In this document: one piece after another, positions 11,501-24,174 of the stretch
How the letters are laid out: every line of letters begins with the position of its first letter
Position numbering within the stretch: the stretch's first letter is position 1
Assembly: GCF_001625305.1 (NCBI RefSeq)
Contig: NW_017802379.1
Coordinates: forward strand, 1,891,318 to 1,955,317
DNA from: Branchiostoma belcheri
Taxonomy: Eukaryota; Chordata; Leptocardii; Amphioxiformes; Branchiostomatidae
DNA length: 64,000 nucleotides
Reading direction: 5' to 3'
Notes under the pieces: model-generated
Seen by the model: only the letters and a program-made list of their open reading frames with translations
Told to the model about the DNA's origin: nothing
Database searches by the model: none
Program-made: the position numbers and the translations under genes

Positions 11501-13504
11501 TCGCCACCGACCTCGAACGACCTGCGAATGTGTGAAAAAACTTGGTCACCGACTGATGACGTCTTAGTTTCAGCACAAAATATGATGTGTACATGTACAT
11601 GTACCAATCGAAATTACACAACGACGACTGGAAACATTTACTTTGGCTACAAAAGCGTTGAGTGGAAACGGATATGTTGTTTCTTCACATTCATCAGAGC
11701 AACATACACAGAAGTCAAAACTCTCTTTGTTGTGTGTTGTAGTATTACATGTTGTATCCTGTATTTATGTGGTGTATAGTCACGTCATTCTCAATAATTT
11801 TGTTCGGGATCTACGTATAATTTCGGAGAAGCAAAACACAGATGCATTGCTTTAAATTTTCGTTGGAAAAGTAACTTCTTTGTTTTTTTTTTGTCACATG
11901 TGTGCGGGTGTGATTTTGTTGTTGGAAACATGCCATAACATACAGGTATTTTCAACACTTTTACCTCCCAGCGACTGTAGAACCTGATACTAGTACTGTC
12001 ATAATCTGCATTCTTCTTTGTTGCCACAAACAGTGAAATCTCCGAGTTGTAAACAAAATTTAAACGGAAGAAGGACGGTTGTGTTTTGACACCCGAGGGC
12101 GAACAACACAAACGATTGTGTCAGTTGTTACGACTCACGGATTAACAGAAATTACTACACAGTTTATGAAACAGAAAATAAAGTGATTTATATCATATCT
12201 GTCACTCTGAACAAAATACTTGTCAATAATAGTGTTACAGGCGATGTGTACAAAATGTATGCATATAATACAGCTTGTGTATATGTATGTTATGGGTTTC
12301 CATATAAGCTGTTGCATGATGTTCTCGGAATGTTTGTGAAACTCCATAATGGTGTACGCTTAAACGTAGCCCAGATTCCTGCATTAAGAACGTAATTATC
12401 TATACGGAACCCTCAAATTATACGCTGCTGCGAACCACATATTATGTATATGTCGTTTTGGAAGTGTCGCATTTTCATCATATTCAAATTTCGATTTCTT
12501 TCATTAGCGTTTAGCCAAAGAATTTAAACAGGTGTTGTGAGGCAGACTTAACACAGATGTTTTCTGTTGAATGTAAAAGAAAAGGTAAGGTGAATTATGG
12601 GTTAAGTTGGTTTACGTCTCGATCATTTGTTGATTTTGCATATGCTCTTGCCTTGCATTGTATACATATACTGTAACCTCAGAGAGAGAAACTACACCCA
12701 TAGTGTGTTGTGGGTTTCTTCTTTTCTACAATGTTTGATGCGACAAACAGGACATATAATGAAATAACTTTAGGGCAGACTCAAAGGTATATTTGTACTG
12801 TCAAAATGCATCATAAAATGTGATATTGTTGGTCGTCCACGACCACAAGAAATAGAAATTGGATTCAAAACATCCAAAATCTTAAAACGTTACTCGTTGA
12901 ATCAGAACATGTTGAACAGTTGACAAAATAAGACAAAATTAAACTTTGGATTTGTGTAAATTCGTGTAATTTGTGTGCAATATGATGCACGATGCAAAAG
13001 CATGATTCAATTCAAAAGACAGCAAATTACGTAAAAACCGTTCTTTCTTCACGAAACTCACTTAGTGACCTGTGAAATATTTGGCCACTCATCGGTGGCA
13101 GACTGTAGAGGAAATTTGAATTGTTGTACGCACAAAAAACTATTGATCCTTTGGGTGACTCAGATATACCCGAATCTCCTCCACAATTCCGAGAAATCAC
13201 TGTTTTTGTTAATCATACCTTCTCCGATGACGCCACAGACCTTCAGATTCAGTGATTCGGAACATCATCTAATATGAAAGGTATTTTGTGACAGACATCG
13301 AAGGAAACAAGTCGTCTCATCAAGACCCAGAAGTATAGTTTACACATGATTCATCACTATGTTACCGGAAACAAGAGGTCTAATAACACCAGAGGTAGAA
13401 ATTTTGAAAACAGCGTGAACGAATATTTGTTTCTCTGGACGGAAATCCTGGATTCAGGGTGTTCTTGTCGGGAAACAGTGACTCTCATCATGTCTCAGAG
13501 TTCT
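8560..13504. other. Gene-free intergenic DNA
   Basis: I find no supported gene. Frames of 60-134 codons occur on both strands (for example around 9.74-10.14 kb and 10.98-11.30 kb), but they lack recognisable motifs, start context or exon borders. The part at 9.66-9.95 kb is more GC-rich than its surroundings and could be regulatory. Confidence 0.5.
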
Positions 13505-13585
13505 TTAGGAAGGAAAGACTGGAAGAAGTAGAAATTGGCCAAATAGACGGATAACATGTCTGGGGAGTTGGTCCGCTATAGCCTA
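13505..13585 (+). mobile_element. Fragment of TAGCCTCTACC-family foldback MITE
   Basis: From about 13517 the sequence CTGGAAGAAGTAGAAATTGG followed by CCAAATAG, and then the phrase GGGGAGTTGGTCC, matches one arm and centre of the intact MITE at 23999-24164. The outer TIR end and the other arm are missing. Confidence 0.6.
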
Positions 13586-15241
13586 TGAATACAGGGGGAC
13601 GAACTGTAATCAGGCTACTTGCAGGGACGAATACACAGTGGAACGAAGTGAAGAAAGACTGGATACATACAGAGGCTGTTTCAACAACTCTGAGCTGCAG
13701 AACACAGTTCATTATCAAGGATGCTCGAAGATTCAGATCTGTTGGAAAGCCCCCCCCCCCCCCTTTGCCAACAGATGTGTTCTTTTATCATCCTAGCCTG
13801 ACAACTCCCAACATGTCGGGGCGTCACTCAGTCTACAGAAGATGCAATTAATTAGTATCCGCCCAAGACGTAAACAATATAGAGTTGCCAAAAAATATTC
13901 GCTGAAATATTGGGGCGAATTTTTGGCTGACAGATCAGGGGTAGTTGCAGGGCCCACGTGGATCGCTGCTGACGTCTGGGAGGCTTGAAGCCTGCAGACT
14001 TGTCACTTCAAGCGTTCGGACCGACAGCCGTCCTGATATCTGGTCAGATGATTATCAAATCCCGTCTTCAAGGCCATGGCACTGATGGTTTTATTCCTGT
14101 AAGAAAACACTTAATCACATATCTAAAGATTTTAGAAACAAGTCAGCCTGCTTAGATGATGTTTCTAGTGTTCAACATCAGACAACACCAAATCTTTGTG
14201 TTGTTTTACTTCTCAGAATCCAGTGCCGACATCTTTCATCAATAGCTCTTCCCAACACTGATAAAGCCTAAAGGAGGACATTAGCATGGATCTACTACTG
14301 GTTCTTAGCACTTTATATCCATCAGTGTTTGTAACCCTCTTTATAAAAAAATTCTCTGTCAACTTCAAGTTCAAGCTGTAATGATAAAGTCACAACCATT
14401 CAATTCTTTCACGTGGCACAGAAAATTCGACAATCACTGCCGTTCTCACCAAGGCCCTCGCCAGACTTCAGGACTAATCTGAAGGTAAACTGTGCGACTA
14501 GCGACTGTAGCTAAGTTTGATACGCGATATCCCAAATATTTTTGGAGGAGCGACCTTTGGTTAGATATGGCCCACACCGAGCCATATGGATCATATTTGT
14601 ACACTTCTCCGTCGGCAGCCGGGCTCGGAGTGTTTACTGAGGAATGTAAAAGCGACTGTGGGATTTACAAGAACATAGAACTTGTACTGGATCGGACGAT
14701 GGGTTCAGACTAATCATACTTGATTTTATAATCGGAATGTGATGCACCATGATTTAAATGCCTCAAAAATACAAAAGGTGAAAAAATATTCGACCAAGTA
14801 TTCTTTATCCAAATGTATGAAATTCGTTGAGCGAACTGTTAAATATTTGGTCGTTCATCTGTCGCAGCTACTGGTGGTCTGGTACACAAACTATATTCTA
14901 TACACAGAAAATACGTTCTGTACGGGCATATAAAGGTAGCGAAGTGTATATATTTGCATGTCAAAGGTAAGGGAATGTATCAGTGAGAATATCTACACTA
15001 CATGAACAATCTGTGTGCAATCTTAAGAAAGTGAAAAGAGATTGGCCCAAAACACAACTTTAAAGATACTATAAGAAACTTTGACTTGCAAAACTTTTTG
15101 GAGTTTGTCTGTCGTCCGAAACTGTCATCACCATGGTAACGGTGTTGTTGAACCGTGACGTCAGATCATCGCGTCTAGCGCCACCACGCGTCACGGCAAT
15201 TTCGATAATTGCAGCGACGAAAAACCAGAGTGGCGAAAGAA
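13586..15241. other. Gene-free intergenic DNA
   Basis: A poly-C run lies at 13750-13764. Otherwise no gene or repeat is recognisable. The short frame at 14492-14713 has no exon borders that I trust. Confidence 0.45.
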
Positions 15242-15399
15242 TAGCCTCTATCAGGCTTCGCCGAGGCGGATGGAAAAAGTAGAACTGTTATCTCTCTATT
15301 TAGCCGATTTCTCTCTACCGGGCCAACTCGCCTGGCATGTTATCTCTCTATTTGGCCGATTTATACTCTTTCCAGCCGCCTCCCGAAGCCTGGTAGAGG
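15242..15399. mobile_element. Foldback MITE, TAGCCTCTACC family (diverged copy)
   Basis: The left end TAGCCTCTATCAGGCTTCG is mirrored by the right end GAAGCCTGGTAGAGG, as in the intact element at 24 kb. The inner arms contain GGAAAAAGTAGAA and TATACTCTTTCCAGCC. The centre holds a short direct duplication (TATCTCTCTATTTRGCCGATT twice). The terminal CTA at the right end is lost and no clear target duplication remains. There is no coding capacity, so it is non-autonomous. Confidence 0.8.
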
Positions 15400-16554
15400 A
15401 AAAAAGAAAGCTTTAGCAAAACGACTAAAATATCCTTCCTACAGCAGTGTTGATAAAACTTACAGTTGCCATGTGGACAATCCTAAAATGCTAGTAAGTG
15501 TGAGTAAAATAAAGTGAGAAGACAAGGTATCAATAAACGAAATAAGCTTTATATCTGGAAATCTCAATGAAATGTTCTCAATATATCATGAAACATTAGC
15601 TTATTAATTAGCTTGTAAAATGAAAAACGAATAGTTTAAGCAAAACGCATTAACTCATATGGAAACTTTGCCTCTTACTAATATGAAAGTCCAAACCGAC
15701 TTACACAAAATGTGGGATCAAACGTTAGAAAATTTCTACGTCTGATACAGAAGTCTCAGTAACATATTGTCTTAACTGTCATCAAATTAGCGCTTGATTG
15801 TAAAAGACCATGACAGGGTCAGTTAACTGCATGATATCTGATCTGACTTAAATGTAAGAATTGTAGGATGGTGTTACAGTTGTTGTCTCGTAGCACGGGG
15901 TAGATCCATGGTCTCGACACTTCAGCCCTGGCGTGCAGATATTCTCAGCTTCTCTGGTATTTCCTGGGCAGAAGATTATCCTGACAAATGTAACGCTGAT
16001 GGACCTGGTAAAAGAAGAAACCGGGAAGATATTGAAAGATAAAACGATATTGAAAGATATTGAAAGATAAAACGACCCTAATGATTTTTGTTGTTTCGCA
16101 TAACCGGTAAATGCCATTAGTTTTGTACAGTTAGTACAAGCTGCGTAAGGTTGGACTGTAAGGTTTGAACCAGTCACACCGGGAAAGAGCCCTACTCTGA
16201 ATTTATTCAGATTTACTTATGCCAACAAAATAATAATCCCAATTATACTTATCAAAACGATAATCCTAGCTAAGTCTGCTCTGCAAGTTTGGAAGAAAAT
16301 GGTACACTAGGTAAGGTGTAGCATCAAGGAGAAGAGTCATTGAATGTTTGTGGGATGCAATAAAGCGTCTGTCTCAGTTCTAAGGGTTTACTTTAGTTTT
16401 TTAATCCACGTGATGTATGTAAAGGAAAATCATATATATTGAAATATTTTTGCTTGATCTTTATCTTAATGTTCGTAAAAAATAACAGTTAAGTTGATAA
16501 TAACAGTTGATCATCAAGAGAAGTGACTATCTGATCATGACGTTTTGGAGATGT
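15400..16554. other. Gene-free intergenic DNA with a small tandem repeat
   Basis: The segment 16027-16073 has GATATTGAAAGATAAAAC in overlapping tandem copies. Nothing else is recognisable. Confidence 0.45.
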
Positions 16555-16814
16555 TATAGTGGTGTTTGTTTCAGTTTACAAACATCCAGGATGGGATAAG
16601 GCATTCTTCCGTCGGGGGAGACGGCCGCGCGCTCCCGAAAAACCAATCGAGGGCTTCGCTCTGATCCAGGTAATCCGTAAATCCATCCATGGCGTCACTT
16701 CTCCGGGCCGGCATTACCGTCGATCAATCACTGTCGGCCGTATCTGGTCCGGAGATCGCCCGCAAACTCATGCGGTCAATTAGAGCCTCCTTATCGCTAT
16801 GGCCCCGATCAGTA

Positions 16815-16868
16815 CCCCGGATGAAGACTGTCAATTCCCCGGATGACGAGCGTCTGTACCCCGGATGA
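16815..16868 (+). repeat. Three CCCCGGATGA motifs at exact 22-bp spacing
   Basis: CCCCGGATGA occurs at 16815, 16837 and 16859. The DNA between copies is not conserved, so the period is kept while the linkers differ. They lie in a GC-rich island (about 16.6-17.1 kb), which makes them candidate binding sites or an eroded minisatellite. Confidence 0.55.
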
Positions 16869-16949
16869 ACGGTTTGACATGGAGGGCGCGATGATCTCAG
16901 ACATCATTAGCGGGGAAAAGGGAAAGAAAGAAAGCCGTCGGATCTCCCA

Positions 16950-17145
16950 CCTGCTGAGGGAGGGCGCGTGATGCCGTGTAAGGTCTGACCCGAGGACAAT
17001 GGTTCGATTCCCGTCGTATTTACCAATTTGAGATGAACATACCAGACATGGCGCTAACACACGCACGGACGGGGGGTATTTAAGGGCCCCGCGAGTGCCT
17101 ATTTGATGTGACAAGTGGACACGGGTTCGAAACCCATTCACGTCA
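16950..17145 (+). repeat. tRNA-like segment with B-box sequences (possible SINE head)
   Basis: TCTGACCCGAGGACAATGG leads into GGTTCGATTCC at 17001-17011, an exact RNA polymerase III B box in a context like a tRNA T arm. A second B-box-like GGTTCGAAACC lies at 17124-17134, flanked by GATGTGA (17105-17111) and TCACGTC (17138-17144), which can pair over 7 bp. Neither folds into a full tRNA: the T stem of the first pairs poorly and no matching acceptor stem exists. A tRNA-derived SINE remnant is the best reading. Confidence 0.4.
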
Positions 17146-17159
17146 GTTGAACAAACGAT

Positions 17160-19490
17160 GTAACCATTGATAAGTTTGTCTGGTCTTGTTGACCTCCTTA
17201 CTCGTTACTAAACCACACAAACCCACCTATTTACACACAGCTAATACCTCTGTCCAAATTCCGGAGACAATGCTGTAGCTATTTGTGTGGCTAAAACCTT
17301 GATTATAGATGTCAGTGTAACAACTTTCCAATTGTTGCCTGACTGAAAACGTCCCAAATGTTGTGGTGAAAAAGTGGTGATGTTTCTGCTATCCTCTGTT
17401 ACCAAATTACTACGTCCATTCTGAGATTTGTTCTGAAAATCTGAGAAAACTAACGGTTTCTTACTTTTACGATTTCCCTTCAAAATTAACTGGAGTACCC
17501 TGCACTATGACTGGGCCTATAAGCTACTTTAGAGTCGACATACGTGTAGAAAAAAACATCGATTTTGAAAATTTGGCCGCAAAAATAATGGGACCTGTAA
17601 TTTTGTTACAATAATGAAGTCAAGAAGTACATAAAGCCACAGACTTTACAGGGAAAATATTGTATCAGTCTTGTATAATGAGTTAGTTTAATGTGTACAT
17701 GGGCTACCTGAACAATGCATATATGCACAACGAGGCAGTACACATAATGCCGGGTCAATTCACAAATTTACACATAGCGCACCAGGCGAAGCTCACAACT
17801 CAACCACCCATCTCTCAGGCAGGCCGATTGGATACGGTACTGTGGTCGGTGAGAGACGTCTCAGTTTTTTTTCTCGTCAAACTGAGCATTAATTGGGCCA
17901 CTGTTGACAAAATATGAGTATTGCACGGTTATGGGACCACACACTACAGGTGAGGTGGGGCGGTTTTCTCCCGGGTAATCCGTAGGAGTTAGCAGGAGTT
18001 TAGCAATAACAACGGCGTGGGCCGGCCGGGGTACAAGCCAACCACCCACCGGTGGAGCCGAGGGATTTCTCGTCGAATTTATCCCAGCACGACATCACCT
18101 GTATGATACTTTCGACGGCACCAGGGCGGTGGGGCTGAATTTTGAAAATCAACTTTATGGTAATTTTTTAATGTATGGAAGAATCAACACTTTCCCATAG
18201 TAATTTGACCTCTGTGAAGCAAAAATGTTGATTGAAAGCAGTTGCTTGTTTTGTATCGTAGGCTGGTTACAGCTACTTATTGGTGGTACCAAAATTAGGG
18301 ACTCCTCACGTAGCTTGTTGCCGAGCAATTTCAAAGTATATATGAAATGATAACGAAAAAAGAAATGCTACGAAATAGCAGTGAATTTCAGTATCAGACA
18401 TATATTCCTCACCCGGAATAGTTTTGTATTGCCGCCCTCAAACTGCACCAAAACTGACCACGTTTTAAAGTACGAGGCACAGTCGTAGTCAGAATTTTGA
18501 CACAGATTAAAAAAGCTTCGTTTACTTGTTCAACTAAGTATCGACTTAATCAACTGATCAGAGATCATCGTTATAGGATAAAACGCGGATAACACAATGT
18601 GCCTGTATCTACGTATCTAACGGAAAATACCTATGATACGCATCGACTAAAAAAAGAAGAAGATGGAGGCCATACTACATATTCCTGTTTAGTCCCATAT
18701 CACCAGAGGTATATACGAATTCAGACTGGACAATAACAACACAACAAGCGTTATTCAGGGCAAGGAATTTCAATAAACATACGGATTACCCGTGAATCCC
18801 CTGTCGAACATAGTCACCATTCCTTTATGATACGGCGATAAGGATATTTAGAACAGACGTCACGCTATTTAGTCTGACCCAGACCTCTTTGCCGGACTGA
18901 AAAAAATGTAAAAATTGAACAAAATAGGGAAATTGTTCATCAGAGGCTTTCGCCGTTTATAATTATTAAAGTAAAGATTTGCCAAACCGTACGTACCCTG
19001 CAAACTGAAACTACCTAAGGTTGACTAATAACTTCTCTGGACAGTATTTTTTAGCAAACCCCAGAACTGAAACCCTCATGAAACTATTTTGAATTATTAT
19101 GAAAATATTTTATTCAAAAAATCTCATCTACATTGTATTATGTACAAATTGTTGAATGCAAAATGCCCAATGTGATAATAATGTTACAGTATTTCATATA
19201 CACCTAGAAAAGTCCAAATGCACCGCTATGATTCCAGCCATAGCCTTTGTCCTAAGAGACATTTTTCAGTGTTGTCTCCTTAGCAATCTGATTACCATAC
19301 TCATACTTAAGCATGTAGTTCCTGTTTACTATGAATAGAATAGTGTAGATGTTAGACTCGTTATATAGTACTTTTCACACATTGTATCCACTACAATCGT
19401 TGTGCAATAAAGTTGATTGCGTTCCGTGCGTTGCGGTCCTGCGATAGCACAGGTGTTGCCACTTGTGAAGCGAGAAGAAAAACTTCCGCC
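17160..19490. other. Gene-free intergenic DNA
   Basis: Apart from a GC-richer patch at about 17.9-18.1 kb, I see no gene, RNA or repeat here. Confidence 0.45.
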
Positions 19491-19536
19491 GGGCCGATCC
19501 CCCTGTCTCACGCGGGCCGATCCCCCTGTCTCCCGC
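19491..19536 (+). repeat. Two-copy 23-bp tandem repeat
   Basis: GGGCCGATCCCCCTGTCTCM followed by CGC is present twice in succession, at 19491 and 19514, differing at one base. It lies in a GC-rich island (about 19.42-19.65 kb) of otherwise AT-rich DNA. Confidence 0.7.
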
Positions 19537-22500
19537 GGAAGTCTGATAACAGGGGAGCCGCCCACTGCTGCCAATCGCCTCATCCGTCTGGATCAAGATA
19601 GTCTGACAGAGTGAGGACACGGGTTCTATTCCCCGGACGCCTTTTGCTAACGACAATATTGAAGAAAGACAGTAATTCAGTCGTCTTTCGCTGTTGAAAA
19701 TAGATAAATATTTGCATCTAGATGTCTTTTGTTTTGTTCCAAAACAAGGAATGATACAACAATGTGCATTGCGGTTGCAAATTGAAGTCTTTAGCATATC
19801 AAGCAAATGACCACGATGTTCAATGCAATATTTATGATCCCACGCCTGGATCAAAATATCTTAAAAGGTTCGGTGCCATATTTTGCATACGACTATTGTG
19901 CAATAAGACACAAAGCTTCGTTTCATTCTCTCTTTTTCTTAAGTTGTTCTGGATATGCTAGAAACCTCAACAGTAGGGAAATTATATTTTGTGCACGCTG
20001 TGGCCAAATATGTTTTAAATGACTTAATGTCCTTACTTTTCTAGTTATCAGTAACCAAATTAACGTGTTAGGGTACATAACTGTAAGTAAATAAATCTTG
20101 TCAGAGTAAAGATATGAATTTGATTCACAAACATGCTTGCATATGCAGACATTATTTTTCTCCATTTTTATAATTATTCTTAGCGAACAAATCAACAAAC
20201 AAAATATAACCGTGATTACAAAATTCGGTCTACACATCACATCAAGCAATGGTCCCTTTGCCACCTCAAATGATAGACTTTTTTAATCTGCAACTAAATA
20301 ACGGCCGTTCTCACGACTATAATATGTTCCCATACATTCTGGGAATGTCCAAATATTTCAAGATGTTCTTCAATTCTGCACTATCTAATCTGAGGTGCCT
20401 CAGCGTAATTGAAAATGGTTGATTGAGGACAACAACGCCTGTAATGTGCTAAATCCGTCTTTCATATTCCCGCGCAAATTCTTCTTTCATCCGTTCCCAC
20501 AGTTTGGTAATTATATTAAGAATGTTATGTGTCACTAGAAATAGATTGCACGTATCAACGGTTTCTTTTAATCTGCGTTGATGCACTTAGGACACTAAAA
20601 TTGTTATGAAAGAATGTTATCAATATAGCACCGAAAGAGATAATTATTTGAAGTAGCCACCAAATGTCTGTCAGTTTTATACATATTTCCAGTCTACAAA
20701 ATACTGCATTTCTATACTGACACCTTCCAATTCATATATCTCGTCGGGCATTTCATGTACTCTAGCTACCGGCACTGCATACTGAAAAGAAATCAAACGC
20801 AACAAAACTACATTACATTTCATTATATTGTTCATTATTATTTCATAATTTCCAATGTACTTTTCGTACTTGCAATAAGTCACCGGCCATGAATTTGCGG
20901 AGAACAAGTTTTATTATCGAAAAGAAACCATGTGATGTGAAATTTGAAAGCGTCAAGGAGAAATTATGTCAGACCTTCGACGAAACTGTTAGTTATTTTG
21001 TGTGATAAAAGACATGTCCCTCAATATGTGCATTGCGTTCCTTTTCTACTTTTTTTAGGGAAAGCAAAACTCTAGTGGCTACTTTAAATTGTAATTACTT
21101 TCAAAATCTCATAATGTTCTTACCGTATATAGTGTGGTGACTGTATGACGACTTGGATAACTGTTAAAAGAATACCGGTATCAATACCTTCCCAATGTTA
21201 ATCTGAAAATGGCCGACCTCGACTTGTCATCACGCGACTCATACTCAAGTATACAGGAAGCCGTTTGCAATGTCGGGAAGCGGACCCCACTTCAAACAAC
21301 AATAACGCAAAAAGAGCCAATTTGTACCCATTTTAGGTCGCTTGTCAACTGCCTATCTGAACTGTCGACTGATGCTTAGATTTATCTCAGGCCTAACATT
21401 TAGATAGCCACTCTCTCGGTGAGAGAATAAGCTTTATTTTCAGCTGTTTGTTGTTGGCTTTTTCCTGACGTAAACTTCTTTTATTCCGAGTAGTCTCTTC
21501 ACAATTGTGATTTACACAAGTTTCCCGCCCTGAACGGACACATCGCGCCTTGTATCGTTCCTGTTGTTGTTTCCACGGTTCTAAAACTCACAGTCGCCCC
21601 ACGATGTTCTCTTTCCTTTGTCCGGGAGTGTTTTCGGCTGTAGAAAGGCTAATGCCCTAACACAACTCCGGCCATCCCGCCATTGTTTGAGGACTAATCT
21701 GGTGATTATTGACCAAAACGTGTTTTTTTAACTCCTCCCCGGGAAGGCTAGGATTTCTGATATAAGGTTATTTTCGCCACGCGGCCTGAAAATCGCCGGA
21801 AACAAACCCGAGGTCGGTAAATAGCGGGTAACTCTAACCCTGCGGAACGATTGTGCTCAGACGCTCCTGTAGTGGTGTAGGAAAACATAAACACCAACAA
21901 CACGCCTTTTTCTGCGGACTTTCTGAGCACCGACGTGAGGCTTGGGTTTCTTTTGTCATCTCAAAAGAGGAAGAAGATTGTTTGAAGACGAGACGTCTGT
22001 GATAAGATAAGATTGCCTGTGGGAGGGGGCGGACAAGCCGGGAGCATCTTTAATCATATCACAGTTGGCGAGGAAAAATCAGGTCAGGTGGTCGAGCGAT
22101 GACGGACGGCAAATTTAGCATGACACTGGAGGAGTGAAATAGAAGATGAAATTACTTTGACGAACATGTGGGCAAAATCTGAAACAGACGAACTATTCAG
22201 AAATACTGATAAAATGTGTCGTGGAAGCTTAGTGCGTTTTTCATATACGTTAGGTATAACTCTCCGTATTTTTTCTTGCTCACGTGGATACGGCGTAATT
22301 TGTAACATGTTAACGCTGTATCAAAGGAAATAAATAAAATGTGAAGTTAGAATACACCTTGTACAAAGTCTGCTCTAGAAGCATTAAAAAAAAATCGACA
22401 AGTGTAAAAAAATTATAAAGCCTACACTTTTATGACTCCCCAGACGTTTATTAATTTCAGAATGACTAGATATTGTACAAAAAAAAACTCAATGTACATC

Positions 22501-23998
22501 GATAATGTTTATCAACCTAGGAAAATTGTGTTAGTTTAAATTTCCCTAGAGCAACAACCAAGAAACACCTACATGTTCCTTAAAATGCATTGCCAAGTTT
22601 GTAGAACAAAAAAGATACACATTTTGATATCATTCTAATCTGGCTACATGTATGTCGACATTCAAGAAAAACATTATATATTGTTTCTTAACCCTTTAAA
22701 CTCATTTTTAAGACGATGTTTTTGTGTTTTCTTTCTTAAATGATGCTTGGTGCGTCTCCTAACGTTTGTTTCCCTCCGTCTTCGGTTCGGAAGCGACTTT
22801 TCAGCGGCCAGTGTCGGCTTTCTTGTTTCTGTAGTTACCAGAGTACACACCCCGCCATTCAGCGGCAGCGACCGTAACCCCGGCCCGCCTGTTTTGGGGG
22901 TAGGACTCTGTCGTCGGCCGCATGTTGACTTTCCTCTTACGAAAATACGGGATCGGCGAAGTTCAATTTTTCATGGGATTAGCGCTTCAGTAGCAGTCAG
23001 GTCTAAAAATAACGTAAATACCTTTGATGTTAGAACTGGATACTGACAGTGTGGGTCTGTTTATCGAGGTTCTATCTCTGGTATATTCGCGATGATATAA
23101 CAGGATGCAACTTTAACACTGAAGGCTACAGAACATTCGCAAGACCTTCCGTATTTACATATATACAAAAACGACCTCAAGCATAGAAGACTGGATCCTC
23201 CTACAACAGAAAGACAACTCTGGGACATAAAGGAACTCACAAGATGCAAGACACAGTGGAACAGATAGAGGAAAGACTGATAAATTGTAAATGTAGTATG
23301 AGTGTGAGAAAGTTGTTTCTTAAATCAGCATAAACAACACTTTGAGTTACATTCTTAAAAACGACGTTGTTTGTTAAAACATGATGATGTACTACTATTC
23401 GTAATCTTACATTTTTTCCACACAATTTTAGTAACGTATCTTTTAAATAATTGATTGTATCGTATTTAAGGTTCTTGCATATGTGTTTCGTATAGAGCTC
23501 ACGGCATTGTATTATCCCTACATTATTCCAAAATAAGACAATATTTTTGTACATATTTAAGAGACAGGCTAGAATCATTTTAAGATATAGAATTGAAGTC
23601 AAAGGCATCCGGAGGCATTCTTATGTACAACTACATTGCATGTATATGTGTTTACCTCTACAAAGAAAACATTTCCGGATCGTATAGGTCACAAAGAAAA
23701 TAACCTTTACTTCTTTGGTTTGTATAGCACTTTTTCTAGTGAAACGAGCGTCTAACGGTTATGGGTAGACTCGATTCAATGTTAGGTAGTAGATGTACAT
23801 TTTCTTGCCATTCTGAAGTCGTGTTTGATACAAGCAGACTTTATGTAGCATTTCGGCATGGACTAGTACGGAGTACCGGCAACTCCTGTACTCGCTTGCC
23901 CGAAAAAAATCGTGACAGCGAGGGCAAGGAGCCCCCGTTGAAAATCAGATGGCACCGAGGCTACTTTTCAACCATCGTTTTGTCTTGTGATGAATATG
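19537..23998. other. Gene-free intergenic DNA
   Basis: There is no confirmed gene. A minus-strand candidate terminal exon at 20677-20781 is listed separately. The 21.2-22.1 kb stretch is GC-richer and contains CCATTGTTT (SOX-like) near 21.68 kb, so it is a candidate regulatory island. Confidence 0.45.
20677..20781 (-). CDS. Possible terminal exon of an unrecognised gene (weak)
   Basis: On the minus strand the tract TTTGATTTCTTTTCAG ends at 20782. It is followed by 34 open codons (YAVPVARVHEMPDEIYELEG, then VSIEMQYFVDWKYV) and a TAA stop at 20677-20679. The acceptor is good and the composition looks protein-like. However, no partner exon, polyadenylation signal or known motif supports it, and no function is proposed. 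Confidence 0.15.
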   Translation of the reverse strand, partial: YAVPVARVHEMPDEIYELEGVSIEMQYFVDWKYV

Positions 23999-24164
23999 TA
24001 GCCTCTACCAGGCTTCGGGAGGCGGCTGGAAAGAGTAGAAATCGGCCAAATAGCATGCCAGGGGAGTTGGTGTACTGGAAAGAACAGTTTGCCAATTCCA
24101 CTGGCTTCTCTATTTGGCCGATTTCTACTCTTTCCAGCCCCCTCCCGAAGCCTGGTAGAGGCTA
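23999..24164. mobile_element. Intact 166-bp foldback MITE with 9-bp target duplication
   Basis: The ends TAGCCTCTACCAGG...CCTGGTAGAGGCTA are perfect mirrors. The inverted arms match at 54 of 55 positions, including GTAGAAATCGGCCAAATAG. The insertion is flanked by direct repeats ATGAATATG at 23990-23998 and 24165-24173. There is no coding capacity. Long TIRs with 9-bp duplications fit Mutator-like elements, which is inference. Related copies lie at 13.5 and 15.2 kb. Confidence 0.9.
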
Positions 24165-24174
24165 ATGAATATGT

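Noticed and set aside
16950-17145. Functional tRNA genes suggested by GGTTCGATTCC and GGTTCGAAACC
   Set aside because: No cloverleaf can be drawn: acceptor stems are missing and the first T stem has mismatches. Kept only as SINE-like.
19580-19645. tRNA 3' half suggested by CGGGTTCTATTCCCCGG followed by CTTTT
   Set aside because: The B box has a mismatch (GGTTCT), and no A box or acceptor stem lies upstream at the right spacing.
22747-23046. 99-codon plus-strand frame with Arg/Ser-rich composition
   Set aside because: No motif, no convincing splice sites and no continuation.
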